DNA of 30,715 bases from Gp6-AA40 sp035496255 (GCA_035496255.1 DATJEU010000039.1:1-30715), one strand, 5' to 3'; shown: positions 14,490 to 23,010, counted from the first letter of the stretch. Notes: generated from the letters alone by a model not told the origin. Numbers and translations: made by a program.

Positions 14490-15784
14490 GCGACGACGCG
14501 ACTCTCCGGATGCCACCGCTGGTCAACGCCGCCATCATTGCCGTCGGCAGCGAGCTGCTCACGCCGACGCGGCTCGACACGAATTCGCTCTTCATCACCG
14601 AACAACTGAATGCGCTCGGGGTCGACGTCGTTGCGAAGGCGGTGGTCGGCGATGACCGCCGCCGGCTCATCGAGGTGTTCAACGCGTTCCGCCGGCAGGC
14701 CGGCTTGATCGTGTTCAGCGGCGGCCTTGGCCCGACCGACGATGATGTCACGCGCGAAGCCGTCGCCGCGGCGCTCGACCTGCCCCTGAAGGAGGATGTG
14801 CAGATCACCGCGCATCTCCGCGCCAGGTTCGCGGCTCGCGGCGACACGACGCCGATGCCCGAGAACAACCGCCGGCAGGCGATGGTTCCCGAAGGCGCGG
14901 AGGTACTCGAGAACACGCGCGGCAGCGCGCCGGGTCTGTGGATCGACAACGGTGAGCAAGTGGTGCTGCTGCTGCCGGGACCGCCACGCGAGATGCGTCC
15001 GATGCTGACGGCCCTCACCGCGGGACCGCTGCGCGAGCGGACGTCGGGCGAGGTGCTGCTGCGACGGGTGCTCAAGATCGCGGGACGCATCGAGTCGCAG
15101 ACCGATGAAGTGCTGCAGCCGCTGTATCGCGAGTGGCTGTTGCAGACGCCGCCGGTGGCGGCGACGATCCTCGCGCAGCTCGGTCAGCTCGAAGTGCATC
15201 TCACCGCTCGCGATGAGGCGCGCGATCGTGCGAATGCGGCCCTCGCCGCCGCCGTGTCGCAGGTGCTCGAGGCGCTTGGGGACGATGTCTTCTCGAGCAA
15301 TGGCCAGCCGCTCGAAGAAGTGGTGGGTGAGCTGCTTGTGAAGCGTGGCTGGACGATCGGGGCCGCCGAGTCGTGCACCGGCGGACTGATCACGTCGCGG
15401 CTGACGGACATTGCCGGCAGCTCGCGTTACGTCATGCAGTCGGTCGTGACCTACAGCAACGAGGCGAAGGTGACGCTGCTCGGCGTTTCGCCGGACGCCA
15501 TCGCCGAACACGGTGCGGTCAGCGAAGCGGTCGCGCTCGCCATGGCCGCCGGCATGCGCTCGCACGCCGGCGTTGACGTCGGGATCGGCGTCACCGGCAT
15601 CGCCGGGCCTGGCGGCGGCACGCCCGAGAAGCCGGTGGGGACGGTGGCCGTCGCGGCGGTGACCGCACGAATGACGCGGTCGCGCGTGTTCCGGTTCATG
15701 GGCGAGCGGGAGCAGATCAAGTTCCAGGCATCACAAGCCGCGCTCGACATGGTCCGGCGGATACTCCTGATTCCTGATTCCTGA
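14477..15784 (+). CDS. cinA: CinA-family protein (MoCF domain plus nicotinamide-nucleotide amidase domain)
   Basis: This 435-residue protein has an N-terminal molybdopterin-binding-like domain (AAIIAVGSELLTPTRLDTNS, FSGGLGPTDDDVTREAVA), a linker, and a C-terminal amidase domain from about residue 270 (GAAESCTGGLITSRLTDIAG, GIGVTGIAGPGGGTPEKPVG). Full-length CinA proteins are thought to salvage NMN and to hydrolyse ADP-ribose. The start within the end of pgpA fits this common gene pair. The last residues (LLIPDS) and the TGA come from a CTGATTC heptamer repeat that overlaps the end of the gene, so the native terminus may have been replaced. Confidence 0.94.
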   Translation: MAGVSDDATLRMPPLVNAAIIAVGSELLTPTRLDTNSLFITEQLNALGVDVVAKAVVGDDRRRLIEVFNAFRRQAGLIVFSGGLGPTDDDVTREAVAAALDLPLKEDVQITAHLRARFAARGDTTPMPENNRRQAMVPEGAEVLENTRGSAPGLWIDNGEQVVLLLPGPPREMRPMLTALTAGPLRERTSGEVLLRRVLKIAGRIESQTDEVLQPLYREWLLQTPPVAATILAQLGQLEVHLTARDEARDRANAALAAAVSQVLEALGDDVFSSNGQPLEEVVGELLVKRGWTIGAAESCTGGLITSRLTDIAGSSRYVMQSVVTYSNEAKVTLLGVSPDAIAEHGAVSEAVALAMAAGMRSHAGVDVGIGVTGIAGPGGGTPEKPVGTVAVAAVTARMTRSRVFRFMGEREQIKFQASQAALDMVRRILLIPDS

Positions 15785-15808
15785 TTCCTGATTCCTGACT
15801 CCTGATTT
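15764..15808 (+). repeat. CTGATTC heptamer repeat, copy 1
   Basis: The seven-base word CTGATTC, or a close variant, is repeated about five times, covering the cinA stop codon and most of the 38-base gap before thpR. The same word recurs at 23041-23078. Heptamers shift the frame each time, so the track also carries frequent stop codons (TGA) in one orientation. Confidence 0.85.
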
Positions 15809-15822
15809 GCGATTGTTGATTC

Positions 15823-16398
15823 GTGCGTTTGTTTGTTGCCGTTGATCTGCCGCCGGCGGTTGCTGAGTCGGCCGCGTCGCTCAGCCGCGCGATGAAGGAG
15901 CGCGTTGCTCGGTCCGCACCGCGCGCACGCGTCACCTGGGTGGCGCAAGATCGCATGCACCTTACGGTGCGTTTCATCGGTGACGTGGAGGACACGAGTA
16001 CTGCGCGGCTCGTGACGGCGCTCGCCGAGCCCTTCGCCACCGCGGCGTTCGCTGTTGCCCTCGGCGAGGCTGGTGTGTTCCTGTCGCGAGGCAAACCACA
16101 CGTGCTGTGGCTGGCGCTGCACGCCGGTGTCGACGCTCTTCAACAGCTCGAGAAGGAAGTGTCGGCTCGTCTCGACCCGCTCGGCATCCCACGCGAGGAG
16201 CGGCCGTTTCGTCCGCACCTGACACTGGGTCGCGTGCGCGATCCGGCGGGTCTCCACATCCGGGGGCTGATCGACGGCATCGCGGCGCCGGCATCTGCCC
16301 GGGGCCGGGTGGACGCGATTACACTGTTTGAGAGCCGGTTGTCGCCGAAGGGGCCCACCTACATCGCACTCCAGCGGACGCCGCTGCGTCCGGTCTGA
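15823..16398 (+). CDS. thpR: RNA 2',3'-cyclic phosphodiesterase (2H family)
   Basis: The 191-residue product has the two catalytic His-x-Thr motifs of the 2H phosphoesterases, HLTVRFIG (His46, Thr48) and HLTLGRVR (His132, Thr134), and the usual opening MRLFVAVDLPPAV. The enzyme opens 2',3'-cyclic phosphates on RNA ends; earlier names are LigT and 2'-5' RNA ligase. The GTG at 15823 is the only sensible start because the family begins with the strand RLFVAVD. It follows cinA, a frequent neighbour. A hairpin-rich gap separates it from plsY. Confidence 0.95.
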   Translation: MRLFVAVDLPPAVAESAASLSRAMKERVARSAPRARVTWVAQDRMHLTVRFIGDVEDTSTARLVTALAEPFATAAFAVALGEAGVFLSRGKPHVLWLALHAGVDALQQLEKEVSARLDPLGIPREERPFRPHLTLGRVRDPAGLHIRGLIDGIAAPASARGRVDAITLFESRLSPKGPTYIALQRTPLRPV

Positions 16399-16416
16399 TC
16401 CTGCTCACGGACTTGC

Positions 16417-16540
16417 GGGGCGGGGCTGAAAGCCTGGTCCCTGCCATGGACGTGCAGGAGAGGGGCTTCAGTCCCGCCCCGAGCACAAGCGAGGTGAGCT
16501 CACGGGTCTTCGGCCGGGGGCGACTCTGAAGGGCCGGCCC
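16417..16540 (+). repeat. Two GC-rich hairpin elements in the thpR-plsY gap
   Basis: GGGGCGGGGCTGAAAGCC (16417-16434) pairs with GGCTTCAGTCCCGCCCC (16464-16480) across a loop of about 29 bases. A second element (about 16487-16540) contains CGAGGTGAGC and GGTCTTCGGCCGGGGGCG. In reverse complement it resembles the sequence before ribBA (20803-20860). No T-run follows, so ordinary rho-independent termination is not certain. Confidence 0.7.
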
Positions 16541-16587
16541 AGACGATGAGCGGCCTGGGTTACGCAAGGCAGTCCCGCTCCACACGT

Positions 16588-17181
16588 ATGGAATTCGTCA
16601 CCACCATCACGCTCGCGTATCTGGTCGGGTCGGTGCCGTTCGCGTACCTGCTATCGCGCCGCCGCGGGATCGATCTGCGCCTGGTGGGCAGTGGCAATAT
16701 CGGGGCGACCAACGTACTGCGGACCAGCGGCGTCCGCACGGCGGTGCTGGCGGTGGGACTCGACGCCATCAAGGGTCTTGCCGCCGTGGCGATGGCCAGA
16801 CGTTTCGCGACCGGATCGGCGGTGCCGGTGGTCGCGGGCGTCGCGTCGATCGTCGGACACGTCTATCCGGTGTGGTTGCGATTCAAGGGCGGGAAGGGCG
16901 TTGCCACCGCCGCGGGCGTGTTCGTGATGCTCACGCCGGTGGCGCTCGCGATCGCGAGCGGGGTGTTCGTGATCACCGTCTGGATCACGCGCTACATCTC
17001 CGTAGGTTCCATCGTCGGCGCGGTCACGCTCGCCATCGTCGCGTTCGCCAGTGACGCGTCCGGTGCGATCGAGTCGGGAAGTGCGATCGTGGCCGCCATC
17101 ATTCTGTATCGACACCGCGCGAACATCGGCCGCCTGTGGGCGGGCACCGAGCGGCGCGTGGGGCAAAGGCTGTTCACGTGA
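16588..17181 (+). CDS. plsY: Glycerol-3-phosphate acyltransferase PlsY
   Basis: PlsY adds an acyl group from acyl phosphate to glycerol-3-phosphate, making lysophosphatidic acid at the inner membrane. The 197-residue product shows YLVGSVPFAYLLSR, LRLVGSGNIGATNVLRTSG, VGHVYPVWLRFKGGKGVATA and, near the end, LYRHRANIGRLWAGTE, all family hallmarks, and about five membrane segments. I use the ATG at 16588, since the 14 residues upstream come from the intergenic repeat. Its stop overlaps the gpsA start (GTGA), a sensible coupling because GpsA makes its substrate. Confidence 0.95.
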   Translation: MEFVTTITLAYLVGSVPFAYLLSRRRGIDLRLVGSGNIGATNVLRTSGVRTAVLAVGLDAIKGLAAVAMARRFATGSAVPVVAGVASIVGHVYPVWLRFKGGKGVATAAGVFVMLTPVALAIASGVFVITVWITRYISVGSIVGAVTLAIVAFASDASGAIESGSAIVAAIILYRHRANIGRLWAGTERRVGQRLFT

Positions 17182-18176
17182 GACAGGTCACGGTGCTTGG
17201 TGCCGGCGGGTGGGGAACTGCGCTCGCTGTTCACCTTGCACGGGTGGGTCACGACACGCGGTTGTGGGCGCGCGATGCGGCCCTGGTTGCCGACATGTGC
17301 GCGCGTCGTGCGAATGCGGTGTATCTCCCGGATATTCGCTTCCCGGATCGCCTGCGTCCGACCGCGGACCTGGCGGATGCCCTTGATGGCACGGAGTTCA
17401 TCGTCGCCGCCGTCCCTTCGCACGGCGCGCGCGAGATTCTTCAGCGAGCCGCGCCGCACGTGCAGCGTCGCGCGACGGTGGTCAGCGCGGCGAAGGGACT
17501 CGAGCGCGACACGTTGTATCGCGTGTCGGAAGTGGTCGAGCAGGAACTGGGACGCGAGGTGCGGGTGGCCGTGCTGTCAGGTCCGAGCTTTGCCTCCGAA
17601 ATGGCGAGAGAGCTGCCGACGGCCGTGTCGGTCGCCTCGCGACACTCACTCATTGTTCAACAGGTGCAGGAGGAATTCCGTGCACCGTATTTCAGGCTGT
17701 ATGGCACCAGCGACGTGGTCGGCGTGGAGATTGGCGGCGCGCTGAAGAACGTGATCGCGATCGCCGCCGGCGTCGCCGAAGGTCTTGGCCTGGGGCACAA
17801 CGCGCTCGCCGGATTGATCACGCGCGGCCTTGCCGAGATTTCCCGGCTCGCATGTGCCGCCGGTGCGCAGCGCGAAACCCTTTCAGGGTTGACTGGTCTG
17901 GGCGATCTCGTGCTGACGTGCACCGGCTCGCTCAGCCGCAACCGGCACGTCGGCATCGAACTCGCGCACGGCCGTTCGGTCCAGGACGTGCTTGCGACCA
18001 TGAAGATGGTCGCGGAGGGTGTGCGGACGACGGATGCGGCGCTCGCGCTCGCGGCGAGGCACGGTGTCGAGCTGCCAATTGCCGCGCAGGTGGCGGAACT
18101 GCTCGCCGGCCGCAAGGATGCGAAGACCGCGCTCTACGAATTGATGCTGCGTCCGCAGCGTGCCGAGGTTGGGTAA
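17178..18176 (+). CDS. gpsA: NAD(P)-dependent glycerol-3-phosphate dehydrogenase
   Basis: GpsA reduces dihydroxyacetone phosphate to sn-glycerol-3-phosphate, the backbone that PlsY then acylates. The 332-residue product has the Rossmann motif (VTVLGAGGWGTALAVHLARV), VLSGPSFASEMARELPT, the catalytic-lysine region EIGGALKNVIAIAAGVAEGL and ALAGLITRGLAEISRLACA, then GLGDLVLTCTGSLSRNRHVG. The GTG at 17178 overlaps the plsY stop and begins exactly at the conserved first strand. The stop codon is followed immediately by the GTG of ftsY. Confidence 0.97.
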   Translation: MRQVTVLGAGGWGTALAVHLARVGHDTRLWARDAALVADMCARRANAVYLPDIRFPDRLRPTADLADALDGTEFIVAAVPSHGAREILQRAAPHVQRRATVVSAAKGLERDTLYRVSEVVEQELGREVRVAVLSGPSFASEMARELPTAVSVASRHSLIVQQVQEEFRAPYFRLYGTSDVVGVEIGGALKNVIAIAAGVAEGLGLGHNALAGLITRGLAEISRLACAAGAQRETLSGLTGLGDLVLTCTGSLSRNRHVGIELAHGRSVQDVLATMKMVAEGVRTTDAALALAARHGVELPIAAQVAELLAGRKDAKTALYELMLRPQRAEVG

Positions 18177-19100
18177 GTGGGTTTCTTCGACAAACTGCGC
18201 GATGGGCTCGCGCGCACGACGCAACAGATTCTCGGCCGGTTCGATGAGATCGTCGAACAGGCGGATACCACCGAGCAGCGCACGCGACCGATCACGGTCG
18301 AGACGATAGAGGCGCTCGAGGAACTGCTGGTGTCGGCGGATGTGGGCCTGCCGGCGACCGAACAGATCGTCACGGCCGTCAAGGCACGCGCCCGCCAGGG
18401 CGAGAGCCTGCGCGACCTTGTCAAGCGGGAGATTCTCCAGATCTTCAACGGCGTCGAATCGTCATCGACCAACGGTCAGCGTCCGCATGTCACGCTTGTC
18501 GTTGGCGTGAACGGAACCGGCAAGACGACCACGGTGGGGAAGTTGGCGAACCTGCTCAAGGCGTCCGGCAAGGATCCGCTGGTGTGCGCGGCAGATACGT
18601 TCCGCGCTGCCGCCGTTGAACAACTCGAGATCTGGGCACAGCGCGCGCAAGTGGACATCGTTCGCGCCAGGGAGGGGTCCGACCCGGCTGCAGTCGTGTT
18701 CGATGCCATTCAATCGGGCAAGGCGCGCGGCCGCGATCCGATCCTGGTCGATACCGCGGGACGGCTGCACACGCGCGTCAACCTGATGAACGAGCTCGAC
18801 AAGATTCGCCGCGTGGCGGGTCGCGCCGCCGATGGCGCACCACACGAAGTGCTGCTCGTGCTCGACGCAACGGTGGGCCAGAACGGCCTGCAGCAGGCAC
18901 GCGAGTTCACCAGCGTCGCCGGCGTCACCGGCATCGTCCTGACGAAGCTGGATGGCACGGCGAAGGGCGGCGTGGCCGTGGCCATCGCGCACGATCTCAA
19001 ATTGCCGATTTGCTACGTCGGCGTCGGCGAAGGCATCGACGACCTGATTCCGTTCTCGCCGCAGGAGTACGTCGACGCGCTCTTCCAGGAAAAATGGTGA
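18177..19100 (+). CDS. ftsY: Signal recognition particle receptor FtsY
   Basis: FtsY is the membrane-associated GTPase that receives SRP-ribosome complexes and delivers them to the Sec translocon. The 307-residue product has the helical N domain (about 1-100) and the G domain with P-loop GVNGTGKTTT, LVCAADTFRAAAVEQLEIW, LVDTAGRLHTRVNLMNEL, TKLDGTAKGG and the terminal GVGEGIDDLIPF. It lacks the long acidic A domain of the E. coli protein, so membrane contact probably relies on the short amphipathic start (MGFFDKLRDGLART). It starts with GTG directly after the gpsA stop and shares a base with the ribD ATG. Its partner ffh is at the right edge. Confidence 0.97.
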   Translation: MGFFDKLRDGLARTTQQILGRFDEIVEQADTTEQRTRPITVETIEALEELLVSADVGLPATEQIVTAVKARARQGESLRDLVKREILQIFNGVESSSTNGQRPHVTLVVGVNGTGKTTTVGKLANLLKASGKDPLVCAADTFRAAAVEQLEIWAQRAQVDIVRAREGSDPAAVVFDAIQSGKARGRDPILVDTAGRLHTRVNLMNELDKIRRVAGRAADGAPHEVLLVLDATVGQNGLQQAREFTSVAGVTGIVLTKLDGTAKGGVAVAIAHDLKLPICYVGVGEGIDDLIPFSPQEYVDALFQEKW

Positions 19101-20221
19101 TGGACGTGTCGTGCCGGCGCACATCGGGTGCGGCGGCGGACGACGCGCGATGGATGCGGCGTGCGCTGGCGCATGCACGGCGCGGCCTCGGCCGGACGAC
19201 ACCGAATCCTGTGGTCGGGGCCTGCGTCGTGTCCGATGAAGGGGTGGTGCTTGGCCAGGGTGCGCACGAGCGTGCCGGGGAAGCGCACGCCGAGGTGCAC
19301 GCGCTCGAGGAGGCCGGCGAACAGGCACGCGGCGCAACGCTGTACTGCACGCTCGAACCGTGCGCGCACATCGGCCGCACCGGGCCGTGCACCGATCGGA
19401 TCATCGCCGCCGGCATTCGCCGCGTGGTCGCGGCCATGGAAGACCCGTTTCCGCAGGTGCGCGGGCTCGGGTTCGCGACGCTTCGTGCCCACGGGATTCA
19501 GGTCGACGTTGGCCTCGGCGAAGAAGAGGCGTCGCGGCTGAACCAGCCGTTCCTCACCACCGTGCGCGAGGGCAGGCCGTTCATCATTCTCAAGGCTGCG
19601 ACCAGCCTCGACGGGCGGATTGCGGCGCGCGCCGGCGAGCGGACCGCGATCACGTCCGCTCCGGCGCTTCGCCATGCGCAGTATCAACGGGCGATGGTCG
19701 ATGCGGTCGGTGTCGGATCCGAAACGGTGCTCGTGGACGATCCGCTGCTGACGACGCGAGAGATCTTCCGGGAGCGTCCGCTCGTGCGCGTGCTGTTCGA
19801 TCGGCGGCTGCGGACGCCGCCGGGCGCGCGCGTGCTCACGACCCTCGCTGCGGGACCGGTGATAATACTGACGACTCGTCAGGCGATGCAGGAATTCCCA
19901 GGCCGGGCCGATGCGCTCGAACGCGGCGGCGCCACCGTGATTGCTCCGGAGCGCGATGGCCTGGTGCCCGCCCTCAGGGAGCTTGCGTCGCGCGATATTC
20001 AGAGCCTGCTCGTGGAAGGGGGCGCCGCCCTGCATGCGGGGCTCTGGGATGCCGGTGTCGTGGATTACGTGCAGATGTATGTGGCGCCGATGACGCTCGG
20101 GCCGGAAGGGATTCCGATGCTCGATGGCCGGCAATTCATGGCGGCAGCGCTGCTGGAACAACGGGTCGATCAGCTCGGTCCAGACGTCCTAATCGAGGGA
20201 TATGTTCACCGGCCTTATTGA
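19100..20221 (+). CDS. ribD: Bifunctional riboflavin deaminase/reductase RibD
   Basis: RibD deaminates and then reduces the pyrimidine intermediate of riboflavin synthesis. The 373-residue product has the zinc deaminase domain (TTPNPVVGACVV, HAEVHALEEAGEQARGATLY, EPCAHIGRTGPCTDRI) and the C-terminal reductase domain (RPFIILKAATSLDGRIAARA, SLLVEGGAALHAGLWDAGVV). The ATG at 19100 overlaps the ftsY stop (TGATG); a GTG three bases earlier is possible. The frame is open far upstream inside ftsY, but that part is a shadow. The end overlaps ribE by 20 bases. No FMN riboswitch fits before it, because it begins inside ftsY. Confidence 0.96.
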   Translation: MDVSCRRTSGAAADDARWMRRALAHARRGLGRTTPNPVVGACVVSDEGVVLGQGAHERAGEAHAEVHALEEAGEQARGATLYCTLEPCAHIGRTGPCTDRIIAAGIRRVVAAMEDPFPQVRGLGFATLRAHGIQVDVGLGEEEASRLNQPFLTTVREGRPFIILKAATSLDGRIAARAGERTAITSAPALRHAQYQRAMVDAVGVGSETVLVDDPLLTTREIFRERPLVRVLFDRRLRTPPGARVLTTLAAGPVIILTTRQAMQEFPGRADALERGGATVIAPERDGLVPALRELASRDIQSLLVEGGAALHAGLWDAGVVDYVQMYVAPMTLGPEGIPMLDGRQFMAAALLEQRVDQLGPDVLIEGYVHRPY

Positions 20222-20795
20222 AGCCGTCGGCCGTGTCGCCGACGTGGCGACGGCGCCTGCCGGAGTGAAGCTGAGGATAGCCACGTTGCTTGCCGCGGAT
20301 TTGCAGCCTGGCGAGAGCGTTGCCGTGAACGGCGTGTGTCTCACCGTGACGGCGGCCGGTGGCGCGATGCACGCCGACATCGGACCGGAAACCGCACGGG
20401 TGACCACGCTCGGCTCGCTGCGGGGCGAGGAGCCGGTGAATCTCGAGCGGTCGATGCGCGCCGACAGCCGTTTCGGTGGTCACTTCGTCCAGGGGCATGT
20501 GGATGCGGTCGGACAGATCGAGAATGTCCGGCAGGAAGGCGACGCGCACTGGTTGACCGTGCGGTACCCGGACCTGATGGCGCCGTACCTCGTGCCAAAG
20601 GGGTCGATTGCGGTTGACGGCATCAGCCTGACCGTTGCGGCGCTCCGTGACGGGACGTTCGACGTGATGATCATTCCGTTCACCTGGGAGCACACGAATC
20701 TCTCGGCGAGGCGAGTTGGCGATCGCGTGAATCTCGAGGGAGACATGCTTGGCAAGTACGTGGCCCGGGCGCTGGTGCTGCGGGCAATCGGGTGA
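20202..20795 (+). CDS. ribE: Riboflavin synthase (alpha chain)
   Basis: This enzyme dismutates two 6,7-dimethyl-8-ribityllumazines into riboflavin and a pyrimidine. The 197-residue product shows the internal duplication of the family: MFTGLIEAVG, ESVAVNGVCLTVT and GGHFVQGHVDAVG, followed by the second barrel with KGSIAVDGISLTV and PFTWEHTNLSAR. It overlaps ribD and is followed by ribBA after a 69-base gap containing a GC hairpin. The lumazine synthase that makes its substrate is not in the window. Confidence 0.97.
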   Translation: MFTGLIEAVGRVADVATAPAGVKLRIATLLAADLQPGESVAVNGVCLTVTAAGGAMHADIGPETARVTTLGSLRGEEPVNLERSMRADSRFGGHFVQGHVDAVGQIENVRQEGDAHWLTVRYPDLMAPYLVPKGSIAVDGISLTVAALRDGTFDVMIIPFTWEHTNLSARRVGDRVNLEGDMLGKYVARALVLRAIG

Positions 20796-20818
20796 TATCA
20801 CCTCACCTCGCTTCGCTC

Positions 20819-20844
20819 GGGGGCGGGTCTGAAGAGCCGCCCCC
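20819..20844 (+). terminator. GC-rich hairpin between ribE and ribBA
   Basis: GGGGGCGG (20819-20826) and CCGCCCCC (20837-20844) form a perfect 8-pair stem with a 10-base loop. There is no downstream T-run, and the following bases (GGCCGAAGACC) resemble the reverse complement of the thpR-plsY repeat. It may attenuate read-through into ribBA or be a dispersed repeat only. Confidence 0.5.
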
Positions 20845-20864
20845 GGCCGAAGACCGGTAACGCT

Positions 20865-22118
20865 ATGGCGACAAAACAACCGAAGATCAGAATCGCGAAA
20901 GGCGCCCGAAAGGACGGCCCGTTCGCCACCATCGACGAGGCGGTCGCCGCGATCAAAGCCGGCCAGATGGTCATCGTCGTCGACGACGAGGATCGCGAGA
21001 ACGAGGGCGACCTGACGATGGCGGCGGCGACGGTGACGCCCGACGCGATCAACTTCATGGCGAAGCATGGCCGCGGGTTGATCTGCCTGGCGCTCATGCC
21101 GGAGCGCCTCAATCAACTGCAGGTTCCGCTCGAGCGCAGCGAACATCCCTCACAGCGCGACACCGCCTTCTGTGTCTCCGTCGATGCCCGCGATGGCACG
21201 AGTACCGGCATTTCGGCATCGGACCGGGCCCACACGATTCGCGTCGCGATTTCGCCGGAGAGCAGGCCGAAAGACCTCGTGCGTCCCGGCCACGTGTTTC
21301 CCCTGCGGGCGCGATCCGGCGGCGTGCTCGTGCGGTCAGGTCACACGGAAGCGGCAGTGGACCTGGCGCGGATTGCGGGGCTCGACTCGGCCGGCGTGAT
21401 CTGCGAAATCATGAACGACGATGGAACGATGGCGCGCGTGCCGGAGCTGACGAAGTTCGCGAAGAAGCACGGGCTGCTGATGATTACCATCGCCGACCTG
21501 ATTCAGTACCGGATGCGTACCGAGCGGCTGGTCACCCGGGTCGCCAGCGCCGCGCTGCCGACCGAACATGGCGAATTCCGGATCTTCGCCTACGAAAACA
21601 CGATGGACAGCATGACGCACGTCGCACTGGTGCGCGGTGACATCGCCGACGGCAAGGACGTGCTGGTGCGCGTGCACTCGAAGTGCCTGACCGGCGACGT
21701 CTTTCATTCGGCGCGGTGCGATTGCGGCGCGCAGCTCGAGACCGCGATGACGCGGATCGCGGCTGAAGGCCGCGGCGTCCTGCTGTATCTCAATCAGGAA
21801 GGGCGGGGCATCGGGCTCGCGAACAAGATCCGCGCGTACGAACTGCAGGACCAGGGGCTCGATACGGTGGAAGCCAACGAAAGGCTCGGGTTCAAGGCCG
21901 ACCAGCGCGACTACGGCATCGGCGCGCAAATTCTCAGCGATCTGGGCGTGCGCACCATGCGGCTGCTGACGAACAACCCACGGAAGTTCGTCGGCATCCA
22001 GGGCTACGGGCTCACGGTGTCGGAGGCGGTGCCGCTCGAAGTGCCGGTCGGCGAGCACACGCGCAAGTATCTGAAGACGAAGAAGGACAAGCTGGGTCAC
22101 ACGCTATCGACGGTGTGA
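20865..22118 (+). CDS. ribBA: Bifunctional DHBP synthase / GTP cyclohydrolase II RibBA
   Basis: This protein provides both precursors of riboflavin, 3,4-dihydroxy-2-butanone 4-phosphate and the GTP-derived pyrimidine. The 417-residue product begins with a basic stretch of about 20 residues, then the DHBP synthase domain (VDDEDRENEGDLTMAAA, KHGRGLICLAL, DGTSTGISASDRAHTI, VRSGHTEAAVDLARIAGL). The cyclohydrolase domain follows from about residue 225, with the zinc motif HSKCLTGDVFHSARCDCGAQ, then LNQEGRGIGLANKIRAYELQ and TNNPRKFVGIQGYGL. All catalytic landmarks of both domains are present, so both activities are expected. Confidence 0.97.
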   Translation: MATKQPKIRIAKGARKDGPFATIDEAVAAIKAGQMVIVVDDEDRENEGDLTMAAATVTPDAINFMAKHGRGLICLALMPERLNQLQVPLERSEHPSQRDTAFCVSVDARDGTSTGISASDRAHTIRVAISPESRPKDLVRPGHVFPLRARSGGVLVRSGHTEAAVDLARIAGLDSAGVICEIMNDDGTMARVPELTKFAKKHGLLMITIADLIQYRMRTERLVTRVASAALPTEHGEFRIFAYENTMDSMTHVALVRGDIADGKDVLVRVHSKCLTGDVFHSARCDCGAQLETAMTRIAAEGRGVLLYLNQEGRGIGLANKIRAYELQDQGLDTVEANERLGFKADQRDYGIGAQILSDLGVRTMRLLTNNPRKFVGIQGYGLTVSEAVPLEVPVGEHTRKYLKTKKDKLGHTLSTV

Positions 22119-22148
22119 ACGAGAACGATGTGTTCAGGCTTCCGGGTG

Positions 22149-22274
22149 CTCTGTTCTGAGTTCGTGTTCTGGGTTCGGAGCCTGCCGGCCGGCTCGGAGC
22201 TTCAACCAGGCGCGCGTCGAACCCCGAACCGAACCGAACCGAACCTGAACACGAACCCGGAACCGAGAACAGAG
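22149..22274 (+). repeat. Long short-word hairpin upstream of the glycosyltransferase
   Basis: The gap is built from GTTC/GAAC words. CTCTGTTCT (22149-22157) pairs with AGAACAGAG (22266-22274), and the TTCGTGTTCTGGGTTCGG block (22161-22178) pairs with the CCGAACCTGAACACGAAC block (22239-22256). The right arm ends four bases before the GTG at 22279 and includes the only purine-rich sequence that could serve as its ribosome binding site, so folding could hide it. Confidence 0.75.
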
Positions 22275-22278
22275 AAGC

Positions 22279-23010
22279 GTGAACCGTACGATCTCCATCA
22301 TCGTTCCCGCTTTCAACGAAGAGCGCCTGCTGGCCGGATCGCTGGCCGCGATTCGGGCCGCGGCTGCGGCCTTCGACGCGGCGGCGTTCGAGTGGGAACT
22401 GATCGTCTGCGACAACAACTCGACCGATCGCACGGCGGCGATCGCCCGCGCGGCGGGTGCACGCGTCGTCTTCGAGCCGATCAACCAGATCAGCCGCGCC
22501 CGCAACGCTGGCGCGGCGGCAGCCACGGGCGAGTGGCTCGTGTTCGTGGATGCGGACTCGCATCCATCACGCGGACTGTTTGCGGACGTCGTCCGAGGCA
22601 TTCAGTCCGGACGTGTCCTGGCGGGCGGGAGTACGGTTGCCGTCGATCATCCGGCGCGGATGGTGCGGGCGACGGTGGGCTGGTGGAATCTCACCAGCCG
22701 CCTGATGCGGTGGGGCGCCGGATCGTTCATCTTTTGCGAGACGGGCGCCTTCCGCACGGTTGGCGGGTTCAGCCTGCGCCTGTTCGCGGCCGAGGAGATC
22801 GACCTGTTCCGGCGGTTGAAGCGCCTGGCCCGCCGGCGGCGGCGAACGATCCGGATCCTGACGGCGCATCCGCTGATGACCAGCGCCCGCAAGGCGCACC
22901 TGTACTCACCCGGAGAATTCTTCGGATTCCAGTTGAAAACCGTCCTGACGGCTGGCCGAACCCTTCGATCGGCCGATAAATGTGGAATGTGGTACGACGG
23001 CCGCCGGTAA
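22279..23010 (+). CDS. Family 2 glycosyltransferase
   Basis: The 243-residue product is a GT-A fold transferase of the GT2 type. It has SIIVPAFNEERLLAGSLAAI at the start, IVCDNNSTDRTAAIARAAGA, QISRARNAGAAAATGEWLVF and a DAD metal site (VDADSHPSRG), then AEEIDLFRRLKRLAR in the acceptor part. No membrane segment is obvious. Acceptor and sugar cannot be told from the sequence. It starts with GTG, preceded by a long hairpin, and is followed after 68 bases by the hybrid kinase, but no polysaccharide cluster surrounds it. Confidence 0.88.
   Translation: MNRTISIIVPAFNEERLLAGSLAAIRAAAAAFDAAAFEWELIVCDNNSTDRTAAIARAAGARVVFEPINQISRARNAGAAAATGEWLVFVDADSHPSRGLFADVVRGIQSGRVLAGGSTVAVDHPARMVRATVGWWNLTSRLMRWGAGSFIFCETGAFRTVGGFSLRLFAAEEIDLFRRLKRLARRRRRTIRILTAHPLMTSARKAHLYSPGEFFGFQLKTVLTAGRTLRSADKCGMWYDGRR

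Noticed and set aside
22128..22979. Plus-strand frame overlapping the glycosyltransferase
   Set aside because: It begins in the hairpin repeat and runs in the wrong frame. The GT2 motifs are all in the frame starting at 22279.
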